A stretch of 64,000 bases of DNA from Bacteroidota bacterium (GTDB lineage: Bacteria; Bacteroidota; Bacteroidia; Cytophagales; Cyclobacteriaceae): contig JAFEAL010000003.1 in NCBI GenBank assembly GCA_018266435.1, forward strand, positions 62,001-126,000, written 5' to 3'. A program made the position numbers and the translations under genes. The notes under the pieces are model-generated. The model had not been told where the DNA came from. It saw only the letters and a list, made by a program, of their open reading frames with translations, and did no database searches. Of this stretch, positions 18,563 through 27,735 are shown one piece after another. Position 1 is the first letter of the stretch. Each line of letters begins with the position of its first letter.

Positions 18563-18775
18563 TTATTTTATTTCCTCGTAATCTACATAATCTCCACCCT
18601 TAATGTTTCCATGCTTTTCTTTTTTAGGAGCAGAGTCTACACGTATTTTACCATCAGGTCTGCGCTGCTGAAAATTTCGGTTTTGTTGTGAGGGTGAACT
18701 TATTCTGAAAATAATATTACTGATCTTTGAAAGGATGTAAGCAATCAGGATGAGTATAATGATTAAACGGAACAT
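18563..18775 (-). CDS. Small membrane protein, DUF4834-like
   Basis: A 70-residue protein: an N-terminal membrane helix (MFRLIIILILIAYILSKISNIIF) followed by a polar basic tail ending GGDYVDYEEIK, matching my recollection of the Bacteroidota DUF4834 family. Function unknown. ATG 18775 is chosen over the in-frame TTG at 18796 because an exact -7 element, TACCTTTG, lies at 18794-18801 and would place the transcription start after that TTG. It heads the caspase-dapF unit. Confidence 0.72.
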   Translation of the reverse strand: MFRLIIILILIAYILSKISNIIFRISSPSQQNRNFQQRRPDGKIRVDSAPKKEKHGNIKGGDYVDYEEIK

Positions 18776-18793
18776 GGGCAATACACTAAAAAG

Positions 18794-18801
18794 CAAAGGT
18801 A
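18794..18801 (-). promoter_or_regulatory. -7 promoter element (TACCTTTG) for DUF4834-caspase-dapF
   Basis: The minus strand reads TACCTTTG, an exact TAnnTTTG match, 18 bp upstream of the ATG at 18775. No convincing -33 element is visible. Confidence 0.45.
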
Positions 18802-18838
18802 TCAGTTTCCTTTTAATTTAATCCTGCCTGGCCAAGGC

Positions 18839-18870
18839 AAAAAAAAGCCGACTTTATACAAGACGGCTTT
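18839..18870 (-). terminator. Rho-independent terminator after the bamA-ompH operon
   Basis: On the minus strand a hairpin (stem AAAGCCG / CGGCTTT plus three more pairs after a mismatch, 5-base loop) is followed by an 8-base T run (18846-18839). It lies 22 bp beyond the stop of the last ompH gene. The plus strand lacks a T run, so it works in one direction. Confidence 0.8.
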
Positions 18871-18891
18871 GGGGTGAGATTATTTTGTTGG

Positions 18892-19452
18892 TCAATTCTT
18901 TTTTACCGGGGTGGTTGGCGTTTGAGCGGTGGGGGTTATTCCCATTTTTTTCAATACCAAGTCTGAGATATTAAATTTTTCATCGGTGTAAAGCAGCACA
19001 TCTCCACCATTTGTTAAGTGTGGATTAATGATAAAACTGTACCCGTTTTCTTTAGCTACTTCTTCGGTTGCTGCGCCTATTTTTTTATAGATTGGGTCAA
19101 GCAGTTCGGCTTGTTTTTTCTGAAGCGAAGACTGAGCTTCTTGTTGAAATTTTTGAAAATTTTCTTGAAGAGATGTCAACTCTCTTTCCTTGTCAGCTTT
19201 GATTGCCTCGGGTGTGGTGGCTGGCATGCCCTGATAAGCCTTATATTTGGTTTGAATGTCTTCATACTTGGCCTTCAACTGATTGTCGAGTTGGGCACTG
19301 TGTGTTTTTAACTCGCTTTCAATTGTTTTTACTGCAGGCATTTGGCTCATGATATAGTCTGTATCTGCATAGCCTATTTTTTGTGTGGTGTGTTCTTGTG
19401 CGTTTACTGCAACCAGTGTCAAGCACAAAATCAAAGATAAGAGGGTTCTCAT
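18892..19452 (-). CDS. OmpH/Skp family periplasmic chaperone (second copy)
   Basis: A 186-residue OmpH/Skp-type protein: signal peptide (about 1-18), the start strand IGYADTDYIMSQMP, a long charged coiled-coil (about 40-130), and the closing strand YSFIINPHL...LYTDEKFNISDLVLKKMG. Skp-like proteins form trimers that hold unfolded outer-membrane proteins. A Pro/Thr-rich tail (TPTAQTPTTPVKKN) follows. It lies 19 bp after another OmpH gene and downstream of bamA, and ends at the operon terminator. Confidence 0.9.
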   Translation of the reverse strand: MRTLLSLILCLTLVAVNAQEHTTQKIGYADTDYIMSQMPAVKTIESELKTHSAQLDNQLKAKYEDIQTKYKAYQGMPATTPEAIKADKERELTSLQENFQKFQQEAQSSLQKKQAELLDPIYKKIGAATEEVAKENGYSFIINPHLTNGGDVLLYTDEKFNISDLVLKKMGITPTAQTPTTPVKKN

Positions 19453-19471
19453 TTTATAAATTGGTTAATTA

Positions 19472-20005
19472 TTATTTTACTTTATCATTGGGGTCTCCAA
19501 GTCCTAGTTCTTCTAATACAAAATCGGTGTAGTCGTGCCGCGGGTCAGTATAAATCATTACTAACTCAGCGGCTTTATCAAAGACAATTGCCAACCGGTT
19601 AGCTTTTGCCACTTTACTTACGGCATCAAACACTTTATCCTGCAAAGGTTTAATCAATTCTTGTTTTTTCAAAAAATATAAGCCACCAAATCCAAAAACC
19701 TTTTTTTGATAATCTTTTAATTCAGTTTCTTTCTTTTTTATTTCTGTCTGGCGCTCTTGCCTCATTTCTTCCGTAAGTAATACCTGCTCGGCCTGATACA
19801 TGGAATACAGCCCATCTACTTTGCGCTGCATTTCTTCTATTTCCTTTTGCCAAGCGGCCGAAAACTGTTCTATTTCATTTTGTGCTTTAGCGTATTCAGG
19901 CACCTTGCTCAAAATATATTCCGAATCGATGTATCCGAATTTTTGAGCAAAAACAAAATTCAGGCCGAAAAAATACAGGCAGCACAGAACTACAATTTTT
20001 TTCAT
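19472..20005 (-). CDS. OmpH/Skp family periplasmic chaperone (first copy)
   Basis: A 177-residue OmpH/Skp-type protein with signal peptide (about 1-20), the N-terminal strand FGYIDSEYILSKVPEY, a long coiled-coil rich in Glu, Lys and Gln, and the C-terminal strand LAIVFDKAAELVMIYTDPRHDYTDFVLEELG. It starts 2 bp after the bamA stop. Paired OmpH genes after bamA are usual in Bacteroidota; the two copies differ clearly in sequence and may form mixed or separate trimers. Confidence 0.9.
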   Translation of the reverse strand: MKKIVVLCCLYFFGLNFVFAQKFGYIDSEYILSKVPEYAKAQNEIEQFSAAWQKEIEEMQRKVDGLYSMYQAEQVLLTEEMRQERQTEIKKKETELKDYQKKVFGFGGLYFLKKQELIKPLQDKVFDAVSKVAKANRLAIVFDKAAELVMIYTDPRHDYTDFVLEELGLGDPNDKVK

Positions 20006-20007
20006 AG

Positions 20008-22740
20008 TTAGCGGATTTGATTACCAATGGTAAAGTGGAACTGTGTTCCGCTTCGATTGCTCGCACCCGGTAAAGTATCAAATCCATACGCCCAATTAAG
20101 ACCTATTAACCCAAACGCAGGCATAAAAATCCGAGCACCAAAACCAGCCGAGCGGTACAAGTTAAACGGATTAAAGTCCCGATAATTATTCCAATTGTTT
20201 CCGGCTTCAGTAAAAATGAACGAGTAAACCGTAGCTGCCTGGCTGGTAACCACCGGGTAGCGCATTTCCATGCCAAACTTGTTATAAATAATACCTCCTT
20301 CTATACCATTTACGGCTACACTGCCGCGCAAAGCGTAATTAGGTGGTGTTACCTGGTTGTCAGGATATCCGCGCAAGCCGATGATCTCCTGACCCAAAAC
20401 AAATGAATTGAAGCCTCCTGTTAATCCCGAGCCTCCCACTAAAAATCTCTCAAAAGGTCCTACTCCTCCAATTTTGTTGTTGTACGTGCCGATGTATCCT
20501 AGGTGTGCCTTTGTTTCAAGCACCAGGCTGCGTCCTTCCGGCTTTTTGCTTCCAATCAGTGTTAAGTAATACTTTGAATCAAACATCCACTTATGCAATT
20601 CAATCCAGTTATAGCGAGTGTTATTGTCAAGATAATAACTTGCTGACCTGAACAAAGAATATGGAGGAGTAAAGCTTACACTTAACGAAATGGTTGATCC
20701 AGACTTGGGGAACATGGGGTTGTCTATGCTGTTTCTCGACAACGTGGTGTTAAACATCAAGCTGTTGGTTGTGCCGTATGATGGCAGCGTGGCCGAGTTG
20801 AAATATCGGTTGTACTGGTAAACCAAAAAAGAGATGGAGTGTGTTAAACTGAAATAACTATCAGGCCATTCTAACCTTCTGCCAAAGCCTAGCGTAATAC
20901 CGCTTTGCTTAAGAAAGGCACTGGTAGCATCAAAATTTAATGAAAATCCGCTGCGGCCGCTAGGAATTCTTGAAATGGAGTGGTTTAAACTTACCGTGAG
21001 GGAATTTGGTTTTCTGCCGCCAAACCACGGTTCTGAGAATGAAATACTGTAACTCTGAAAAGAGCGGCCATTAGCTTGTGCCTGCAAAGAAAGTTTTTGT
21101 CCATCACCCACGGGCAACGGCCTCCACTTCTTTAGGTGAGGAACATTTTTCATAGAGAAATTATTGAACGTCAACCCTACGGTTCCCACAAAGCCATAAT
21201 ACCCTCCCCATCCGCCCGAGAGTTGAACCTGATCATTGGATTGTTCCTCTACCTTCCAGCCAATATTTACTGTTCCGTTGGCCGGGTTAGGGCGTACTTC
21301 CGGTTCTATTTTTTGTGCATTGAAGTAGCCCATTTGAGATAGTTGCTGCTGGGTGCGGATCAGGTCAGAGCGGCTGAATTTTCTGCCGGGAATAGTCGAA
21401 AGCTCTCTTCTGATAACGTGTTCGCTGGTTCGCTCATTTCCGGTTATCGGTACTTGGTCAATAATCGCCTGCTCTCCTTCAAAAATTCGCATCTCTACAT
21501 CAATCGAGTCGTTGACAACTGCAACTTCTACCGGTGTTACGCGGAAGAACAAATAGCCATCATCCATGTAAAGACCGCTGATGTCAGCTCCACCTTTGGG
21601 GTTGAACGTAGTTTTTTTCTGAATCAGCTCTTGGCTATACACATCGCCTTTTCTGATATCTAAAACTTTGTTGAGAGTGGTGGCTGTGTATAAAAAATTA
21701 CCCGTCCAGGTGATATTTCTGAAGTAGTATTTTTTTCCTTCACTAATATTCAATTTTACATCAATGGTGGAGTATCCGTGTTTGGAAATGGAGTCGGAGA
21801 CAATCTCGGCATCACGGTAACCCTGATTGTTGAGGTAGGCTACTAGTTTCTTTTTATCTTCTTCGTATTCTCCCCTGATAAATTTCGATCCTCGTAAGAA
21901 ATTCAGCTTAACGTTGTCGTTAAAAAAACCTTTTACTTCTCGCCAGTTCATAGCCCGGCTTGAGTCGAAATATTCTTTTACATAACGAGGTTTAAAATCA
22001 AACAAACTTGAGAGGAAGACTCGGTGTAATGTGAAGCGTGCACGTTCGTGGGTTTTTTTTAATACTTTTTTCAATTGTTGGTCGCTCACCTCGTCATTGC
22101 CCGTGAAAACGATATTATTTATTTTCACTTTTGCCTGCACATCCACGTTGATTCGTAGCCGCACACCTCCGCGATTTAGTGTATCGCGTTCTTTTACAAT
22201 GTTTACTTGTGTGTTGAGAAATCCTTTTTTTACAAAGTGTCTTTTTACGGAGCTCTCTGCATTTCGAATCATGGCATCGGTAACAATCTTACCACGTATC
22301 AGCCGCATGTCTTCTTTCAGCGAAGATTGTTTAGACGATGACAACCCTGTAAAGTAAAAATCTGTTAACCGGGGACGTTCTGTCAACTGAATTAGAATGT
22401 AAACTTTGCCATCTTCGATTCGGTCGGCTGTGATGGAAACATCGCCTACCAATCCGTGTTTCCAGAGTTTTCGTATAGCTGTGGCGGTGGCTGTTCCGGG
22501 TATTTTTATTTTGTCTCCAATCCGCAAACCGGTAAGTGAAATTAACGCGTTTTTGTCGAGCACGTTAAGCCCTACCATTTCTATACCGCCAATGGTATAT
22601 TCATTCGGTGCGGAGTAGTTGAGTGCTTCCGTATTTTTAACTTCGGGTGTAACTGTGGGCACACTTTTCCTTCTGAATTGTGCTTGGGCTACAGCGATGT
22701 AAATCAGGGTGAGAAAAAAAATCAGCAGGCTCCTCTTCAT
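20008..22740 (-). CDS. bamA: Outer membrane protein assembly factor BamA
   Basis: A 910-residue Omp85 protein: signal peptide (MKRSLLIFFLTLIYIAVAQAQ), a series of POTRA domains (about 50-440, e.g. IGGIEMVGLNVLDKNALISLTG and VPITGNERTSEHVIRRELS), and a C-terminal 16-strand barrel with the RGYPDN motif and terminal FHFTIGNQIR. It inserts beta-barrel proteins in the outer membrane. ATG 22740 is chosen over TTG 22749 because it gives a clean signal peptide; it still nearly abuts the uppS stop at 22746. Neighbours uppS and ompH fit an envelope-assembly operon. Confidence 0.96.
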   Translation of the reverse strand: MKRSLLIFFLTLIYIAVAQAQFRRKSVPTVTPEVKNTEALNYSAPNEYTIGGIEMVGLNVLDKNALISLTGLRIGDKIKIPGTATATAIRKLWKHGLVGDVSITADRIEDGKVYILIQLTERPRLTDFYFTGLSSSKQSSLKEDMRLIRGKIVTDAMIRNAESSVKRHFVKKGFLNTQVNIVKERDTLNRGGVRLRINVDVQAKVKINNIVFTGNDEVSDQQLKKVLKKTHERARFTLHRVFLSSLFDFKPRYVKEYFDSSRAMNWREVKGFFNDNVKLNFLRGSKFIRGEYEEDKKKLVAYLNNQGYRDAEIVSDSISKHGYSTIDVKLNISEGKKYYFRNITWTGNFLYTATTLNKVLDIRKGDVYSQELIQKKTTFNPKGGADISGLYMDDGYLFFRVTPVEVAVVNDSIDVEMRIFEGEQAIIDQVPITGNERTSEHVIRRELSTIPGRKFSRSDLIRTQQQLSQMGYFNAQKIEPEVRPNPANGTVNIGWKVEEQSNDQVQLSGGWGGYYGFVGTVGLTFNNFSMKNVPHLKKWRPLPVGDGQKLSLQAQANGRSFQSYSISFSEPWFGGRKPNSLTVSLNHSISRIPSGRSGFSLNFDATSAFLKQSGITLGFGRRLEWPDSYFSLTHSISFLVYQYNRYFNSATLPSYGTTNSLMFNTTLSRNSIDNPMFPKSGSTISLSVSFTPPYSLFRSASYYLDNNTRYNWIELHKWMFDSKYYLTLIGSKKPEGRSLVLETKAHLGYIGTYNNKIGGVGPFERFLVGGSGLTGGFNSFVLGQEIIGLRGYPDNQVTPPNYALRGSVAVNGIEGGIIYNKFGMEMRYPVVTSQAATVYSFIFTEAGNNWNNYRDFNPFNLYRSAGFGARIFMPAFGLIGLNWAYGFDTLPGASNRSGTQFHFTIGNQIR

Positions 22741-22745
22741 TCGGT

Positions 22746-23489
22746 TCAAACAGTTGGGGTCATCACTTTTCCAAATCTCCGCTCTCTTTTTTGGTAAGCG
22801 GTCAGGGCCTCGAATAGGTCTTCTTTTCTGAAGTCAGGCCAAAATTTGGGGGTTATATACAGTTCTGTATAGGCAATCTGCCATAATAAAAAATTACTCA
22901 CCCGCATTTCTCCGCTGGTTCGTATTAATAGCTCAGGATCAGGTATACCCCGGGTTTCCAAATTATCTTCAATTAGTTTCTCTGTTATTTCACTTGGTTC
23001 AACCAATCCGTTCTTTACCTGGTTGGCAATTTTTTTCATAGCTTCAGTCAATTCTCTTCGGCCGCTATAACTTAAGGCCAAGATCAACTTCAGGCCAGTG
23101 TTCATTGCCGTTTTATTAATGGCTTTTTTCAAATTTTCCTGACAAGCCAACGGGAGGTGATTTACTTCTCCAATGGTCTGCAGTTGTATATTGTTTTTCA
23201 TTAATGTGCCAATTTCCTTCTGAAGGGTGTTAACTAATAATTCCATGAGCCCCTCCACCTCTTCCTTTGGTCTTCCCCAATTTTCCATGCTGAATGCATA
23301 GAGGGTGAGAAACCTTATACCAACTTCACCACATGCCTCTGTGATTTCTTTTACTGCCTGAATTGCATTGCGATGACCAAAAATACGGGCAGCCCCTTTT
23401 CTTTTTGCCCACCGTCCATTGCCATCCATGATTACTGCAACATGCTGAGGAAGGTTTGCGAGGTCAATATTTTCTTTTGCCGTAGCCAC
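22746..23489 (-). CDS. uppS: Isoprenyl transferase (undecaprenyl diphosphate synthase)
   Basis: A 247-residue cis-prenyltransferase. The N-terminal catalytic motif VIMDGNGRWAKRKG carries the essential Asp22; SMENWGRPKEEV and the C-terminal RTSGEMRVSNFLLWQIAYTELY with PDFRKED are all present. It makes the C55 carrier for peptidoglycan and O-antigen synthesis. The start is GTG 23489. A -7 element (TACTTTTG, 23497-23504) just upstream suggests its own promoter within the larger envelope operon. Confidence 0.96.
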   Translation of the reverse strand: MATAKENIDLANLPQHVAVIMDGNGRWAKRKGAARIFGHRNAIQAVKEITEACGEVGIRFLTLYAFSMENWGRPKEEVEGLMELLVNTLQKEIGTLMKNNIQLQTIGEVNHLPLACQENLKKAINKTAMNTGLKLILALSYSGRRELTEAMKKIANQVKNGLVEPSEITEKLIEDNLETRGIPDPELLIRTSGEMRVSNFLLWQIAYTELYITPKFWPDFRKEDLFEALTAYQKRERRFGKVMTPTV

Positions 23490-23496
23490 AAGGCTG

Positions 23497-23504
23497 CAAA
23501 AGTA
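23497..23504 (-). promoter_or_regulatory. -7 promoter element (TACTTTTG) before uppS
   Basis: The minus strand reads TACTTTTG, an exact TAnnTTTG match, with a TTG 16 bp further upstream as a possible -33. It sits only 7 bp before the GTG start, which would give a very short leader. Confidence 0.45.
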
Positions 23505-23573
23505 GCCAAATTTTGCAATTCAACATCCACCTTTATTGCCTCAAAAGGAGATGAAAAAACAACAAGAAAAGTT

Positions 23574-24281
23574 TTATCTTCTGCCGTATGGACTTGAGGG
23601 GCAGGGGATGTCGTAAAAAGTATAAGTAAGGGTTATACCCGTAAAAAAGTAGTTATCGTAATCGTTTGGGTTTCCATATTGGTAGTTTTTTACCCGGCTG
23701 ATTGGCCCTGATATGTTGTCGAGGTAATCAAAAAAAGTTTTTCTCACGCCAAATTCAAAAGAAATATAATACTTTGGGTTGAGCACATACTTTACCCCGC
23801 CCCCAAAAGGGATAGACAACTGAACATTGCTGTAAGGAGCGGGTTTATTGGTGTTTCCTGATATTCCGAACAGACCAATCCCCGCAAAAAGATACGGTGT
23901 AAACCGAAGCCTCTTGCGGTCATCACGCCAATCTAAAAAGTGATATTCAAAAGCGGCTGAGGCTTCAATCAGAAAAATATTAAATGATGCGTTTCTTTTT
24001 ATTGCAGCCGAATCTATCGGGTTGTGCCGATCACTGGCAGCCAGTTGTCCTCCGGTCAATGATGTTCGAAAACTAATCACCCGACTGATGTTTGCCCGAT
24101 AGAAAACTGTAGCTGCTGGTTTTGATGTCGTAATGTTATATGTGCGTACAATGTCTCCGGTATAGTTAAATACCCCCAAGCCAAAACCTATTTCTGATTT
24201 TTGAGAAAGCTGCGCCTCTGCCCTGAAAACGAGCAAGAACAAGGCCACAGACCACAACCAGTTTAATTGGCTGGGGCTCAT
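23574..24281 (-). CDS. DUF6089-type outer-membrane beta-barrel protein
   Basis: A 235-residue protein with a signal peptide (about 1-23, ending RAEA) and repeated amphipathic strands typical of a small barrel: IGFGLGVFNYTGDIV, FTPYLFAGIGLFGI, IPFGGGVKYVLNPKYYISFEFGVRKTFFDYLDNISG. I place it in the DUF6089 group by the FxxYLDxIS and GxGL patterns; that name is from memory. Function unknown. It lies 6 bp after a longer relative and upstream of uppS and bamA, so it may be an outer-membrane partner of that assembly operon. Confidence 0.8.
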   Translation of the reverse strand: MSPSQLNWLWSVALFLLVFRAEAQLSQKSEIGFGLGVFNYTGDIVRTYNITTSKPAATVFYRANISRVISFRTSLTGGQLAASDRHNPIDSAAIKRNASFNIFLIEASAAFEYHFLDWRDDRKRLRFTPYLFAGIGLFGISGNTNKPAPYSNVQLSIPFGGGVKYVLNPKYYISFEFGVRKTFFDYLDNISGPISRVKNYQYGNPNDYDNYFFTGITLTYTFYDIPCPSSPYGRR

Positions 24282-24287
24282 ACAGTA

Positions 24288-25397
24288 TTATCTGAATTTG
24301 GCTCGATGAAATGTTGCTCCCAAGATGTATGTAAGCTTAACCGAAGTGACCATGTAAATATCATTGTTCTTTGAGTTGCCTCGGTTATTCCATTTGTTCT
24401 CTGAGCCATATCCTTTCACAACTGTTACGGAGCCGAGTCCTCCGCTATTATTTATGGGTACATTGTTGATCACGTTTGTGCCCAACTGATTTTGAAACTG
24501 CTGAAGTGTAGCTGTCGGCAATTCATTGGTTCGGTACGACATGGCCGCTGCCAACGGGTTTTTAAACCTTGAAAGATCAGCGTAGTTTTTGCTTACATCA
24601 TCTAAGTAGTCAGTAAATGTATACCTAAAGCCAATGTCTGCCCACAGGTCAAGTACTTCATTGAGTCTAAAACGCGCACCCAATCCAAATGGTATGGCAA
24701 CCTGCAACAAACTGTACGTTTTAATACCAAAATTAACATCTCCCGGCTGCAGGGTTGAGGTGCTCGATTGCTGACCTTCTGTTCCCAATGGTTGAAGGTC
24801 TATCCACTTGCCCTCCATCCCGGTTGGGGTTACCCCATCCAAGTAATATTTTGGAGCCTGAGCCTGTGGGTTTTGTAAAAATGCAGCCAAGCCTAAAAAT
24901 ACATAAGGAGTCCATTTTACCCGGCTGATATACGTGCCTTCGTTTTCAAAAAGGTCAAACACGGCCACGACTGAAAGTTCTTTGATTTGATTTCTAAAGG
25001 ATAGGTTTCTTACTTCTCTAAAATTTGCTGACTCGCCCGATGCTTTCTTGGCCGACTCTGCATCAGAACCCTTCAGTGTTCCATACATAAACTGCCCTAT
25101 CAAGGTATATCGGGGGCCAAAGCGATGAACTAAGGAAATGCCTATTGCCGGTTTGGTAAAAGAAATGTCTGTGCTGAAACGCGAGGGAAGAGGCGACAAG
25201 TCTCCATAATAATTCAGGGCATTAAGCGAAATCCCCACTGAGGTGTACACTTGCTCTCTTCCAAAACGTTTTTTACCGGTGTATGTAGCTATTCGCTTAT
25301 TATTTTTCTTAATGGTTTTCCGGTTGAACTGGGCAAACCCATCCGTTAAACTCATTGAAAAAATAATTATCAAGTAGAGTAAAGTCAACTTCCTCAT
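24288..25397 (-). CDS. DUF6089-like outer-membrane beta-barrel protein, longer paralogue
   Basis: A 369-residue relative of the next gene. Signal peptide (about 1-22), then a basic stretch (KTIKKNNKRIATYTGKKRFG), then barrel strands including TSVGISLNALNYYGDLSPL, TPYVFLGLAAFLQNP, IPFGLGARFRLNEVLDLWADIGFRYTFTDYLDDVS. It shares the TPYxFxGxxxF, IPFGxG and FxDYLDxxS patterns with its neighbour, indicating tandem duplication and divergence. First gene of the minus-strand envelope operon; an exact -7 element lies 22 bp upstream. Confidence 0.82.
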   Translation of the reverse strand: MRKLTLLYLIIIFSMSLTDGFAQFNRKTIKKNNKRIATYTGKKRFGREQVYTSVGISLNALNYYGDLSPLPSRFSTDISFTKPAIGISLVHRFGPRYTLIGQFMYGTLKGSDAESAKKASGESANFREVRNLSFRNQIKELSVVAVFDLFENEGTYISRVKWTPYVFLGLAAFLQNPQAQAPKYYLDGVTPTGMEGKWIDLQPLGTEGQQSSTSTLQPGDVNFGIKTYSLLQVAIPFGLGARFRLNEVLDLWADIGFRYTFTDYLDDVSKNYADLSRFKNPLAAAMSYRTNELPTATLQQFQNQLGTNVINNVPINNSGGLGSVTVVKGYGSENKWNNRGNSKNNDIYMVTSVKLTYILGATFHRAKFR

Positions 25398-25419
25398 AGA
25401 ATTCTATTTATCCAAAAAG

Positions 25420-25427
25420 CAAAGATA
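25420..25427 (-). promoter_or_regulatory. -7 promoter element (TATCTTTG) for the DUF6089-uppS-bamA operon
   Basis: The minus strand reads TATCTTTG, an exact TAnnTTTG match, 22 bp upstream of the ATG at 25397. No -33 TTTG at standard spacing is obvious. Confidence 0.45.
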
Positions 25428-25576
25428 TAAAAATTTAAAAAACCACCATGTATGGCAATTTACAGATAAAAGGTGATCGTTGAGGTTTCTGACGAGAGGG
25501 GGTATTGGCTCACGCTGCCTTTCACAAAAATAATCTTTGATAACTACTTCCGTTAGCAAAATCTTCCTGGCCTACC

Positions 25577-25584
25577 TATTTTTG
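25577..25584 (+). promoter_or_regulatory. -7 promoter element (TATTTTTG) for glyA
   Basis: TATTTTTG exactly matches TAnnTTTG and ends 37 bp before the glyA ATG. A weak -33 candidate TTAG lies 20 bp upstream. The rest of the 224-bp divergent gap (25398-25621) shows no other feature. Confidence 0.45.
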
Positions 25585-25621
25585 TCCTTCGTTTTTTCTG
25601 GATTAATATTACCCCTCTGCT

Positions 25622-26893
25622 ATGAAAAGAGATAAACTCATTTTCGATCTTATTGAAAAAGAAAAGCAACGCCAAGAGCATGGCATTGAATTAATTGCTT
25701 CTGAGAATTTTACCTCTGCTCAGGTGATGAAGGCGCAGGGCTCTGTGCTCACTAACAAATATGCCGAAGGGCTCCCCGGCAAAAGGTATTATGGAGGCTG
25801 TGAGGTGGTGGACGAGGTTGAACAACTGGCCATCGATCGGATCAAAGAATTATTTGGTGCGGAATGGGCAAACGTACAACCACATTCAGGCGCACAAGCC
25901 AATGCTTCTGTAATGTTGGCTTGCCTGAAACCAGGCGATAAAATTTTAGGGTTTGATCTTTCGCATGGCGGGCACCTCACGCACGGTTCGCCTGTAAATT
26001 TTTCGGGTAAGTTATATCAACCTTCCTTTTATGGCGTAGAGCAAGAAACCGGGTTGATCGACTTCAATAAAGTGGTAGAGATAGCACAACGCGAAAAACC
26101 GAAAATGATTATTTGTGGCGCCTCTGCCTACAGCCGAGACTGGGATTACAAAAAATTGCGCGAGGCTGCTGATAATGTAGGTGCCCTGTTGTTAGCTGAT
26201 ATTTCGCACCCTGCCGGGTTAATTGCCCGGGGGTTGCTGAACGACCCGATGGAGCATTGCCACATCGTTACTACCACCACACACAAAACGCTTCGCGGGC
26301 CTCGTGGTGGTTTGATTATGATGGGGAAAAATTTCGACAATCCGTTTGGATTGAAGACGCCCAAAGGTGAACTGAGAAAAATGTCATCGGTATTGGATTC
26401 GGGGGTTTTCCCCGGAACCCAGGGTGGGCCGTTGGAGCATGTAATTGCTGCTAAAGCCGTAGCATTTGCTGAAGCCCTTTCAGATGAATACCTGCAGTAT
26501 ATCGTGCAGGTAGCTAAAAATGCAAAAGCCATGGCCAATGAGTTTGTTTCGCGCGGATATAAAATAATTTCAGGCGGTACTGATAATCACCTCATGTTGA
26601 TCGACCTGCGCTCTAAAAATCTAACAGGCAAATTAGCCGAACAAGCTCTGATCAAAGCTGACATTACCATTAACAAAAACATGGTTCCATTTGATAACCA
26701 ATCGCCCATGATTACTTCGGGTATTCGTATCGGTTCACCTGCTGTTACCACTCGTGGCCTGAAAGAAAAGGATGTGGTGCGCGTGGTTGACTTGATTGAT
26801 GAGGCCTTACAAAAGCCCGAAGATGAAAAGCATCTTAAGAGCATGAAGAAAAAAGTAAATGTATTGATGAAAAAATTTCCCTTGTTTAGCTAA
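25622..26893 (+). CDS. glyA: Serine hydroxymethyltransferase
   Basis: A 423-residue cytoplasmic PLP enzyme of normal length. The PLP lysine is Lys222 in [37 protein letters not shown], and HSGAQAN are family hallmarks. It converts serine and tetrahydrofolate to glycine and methylene-tetrahydrofolate. Its TAA stop shares a base with the tatC ATG (TAATG), so the two are translationally coupled. Confidence 0.98.
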   Translation: MKRDKLIFDLIEKEKQRQEHGIELIASENFTSAQVMKAQGSVLTNKYAEGLPGKRYYGGCEVVDEVEQLAIDRIKELFGAEWANVQPHSGAQANASVMLACLKPGDKILGFDLSHGGHLTHGSPVNFSGKLYQPSFYGVEQETGLIDFNKVVEIAQREKPKMIICGASAYSRDWDYKKLREAADNVGALLLADISHPAGLIARGLLNDPMEHCHIVTTTTHKTLRGPRGGLIMMGKNFDNPFGLKTPKGELRKMSSVLDSGVFPGTQGGPLEHVIAAKAVAFAEALSDEYLQYIVQVAKNAKAMANEFVSRGYKIISGGTDNHLMLIDLRSKNLTGKLAEQALIKADITINKNMVPFDNQSPMITSGIRIGSPAVTTRGLKEKDVVRVVDLIDEALQKPEDEKHLKSMKKKVNVLMKKFPLFS

Positions 26894-27726
26894 TGTCAGA
26901 AGAAAAAGAAATGTCGTTCCTCGAACACCTTGAGGAGCTACGCTGGCATGTTGTTCGGTCCGTTGGTGCCATTGTTATTTGTTCAATCTTAGGATTTGTT
27001 TTTGTCGAATGGATTTTTGACCACATTCTATTCGCACCCAGCCGGATTGATTTTCCTACGTTCAAATGGCTGTGCGAGTTGGGCAAGCTGGTTGGTGCCG
27101 AAGACCAACTTTGTGTGAAAGCCTTTGACTTCAAAGTGCAAAGCCGCAACATGACTGGCCAGTTTATGATGTCAATCACTGCGTCATTTGTTATCGGTCT
27201 GATACTTGCCTTCCCTTATGTTTTCTGGGAGATTTGGAGATTTATAAAGCCGGGATTATACAAAAAAGAAAAATCTTCTACACAGGGGGCTGTGTTTGCT
27301 GTTTCGTTTTTATTTCTGCTGGGTGTGGCCTTTGGTTATTACATTTTATCACCTATGACCATCTGGTTTTTATCAACGTATACCGTGAGTGCACAAATCG
27401 TAAATCAATTTGATATCACTTCCTACGTTTCTACCGTAGTAAGTATGGTGCTGGGCTGCGGGCTATTGTTTCAGTTTCCGGTAGCCGTTTATTTCCTTAC
27501 CAAAATTGGTATGCTCACCCCACAATTCATGCGCAAGTTTCGCAAGCACTCCATCGTGGGCATCGTTATTGGCAGTGCCATTATCACTCCATCATCTGAT
27601 CCCTTCACACTGATGTTGGTTGCTTTACCTCTCTATTTTTTGTTTGAAATCAGTATCTTCATCTCGGCTATGGTCGTGAAACAGAAAGAAAAAGAAGAAG
27701 CGGCTGAACTTAAAATAAATCAATAA
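26893..27726 (+). CDS. tatC: Sec-independent translocase subunit TatC
   Basis: A 277-residue polytopic protein. The N-terminal cytoplasmic motif MSFLEHLEELRWH and the loop FPYVFWEIWRFIKPGLYKKEK, which carries the FxxxE site for twin-arginine signals, identify TatC; about six membrane helices follow. There is a long first periplasmic loop (about 42-90) with two Cys. It is the receptor for folded Tat substrates. No tatA is encoded in the window. Coupled to glyA upstream and 9 bp before rpiB. Confidence 0.96.
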   Translation: MSEEKEMSFLEHLEELRWHVVRSVGAIVICSILGFVFVEWIFDHILFAPSRIDFPTFKWLCELGKLVGAEDQLCVKAFDFKVQSRNMTGQFMMSITASFVIGLILAFPYVFWEIWRFIKPGLYKKEKSSTQGAVFAVSFLFLLGVAFGYYILSPMTIWFLSTYTVSAQIVNQFDITSYVSTVVSMVLGCGLLFQFPVAVYFLTKIGMLTPQFMRKFRKHSIVGIVIGSAIITPSSDPFTLMLVALPLYFLFEISIFISAMVVKQKEKEEAAELKINQ

Positions 27727-27735
27727 ACAGCAAAA

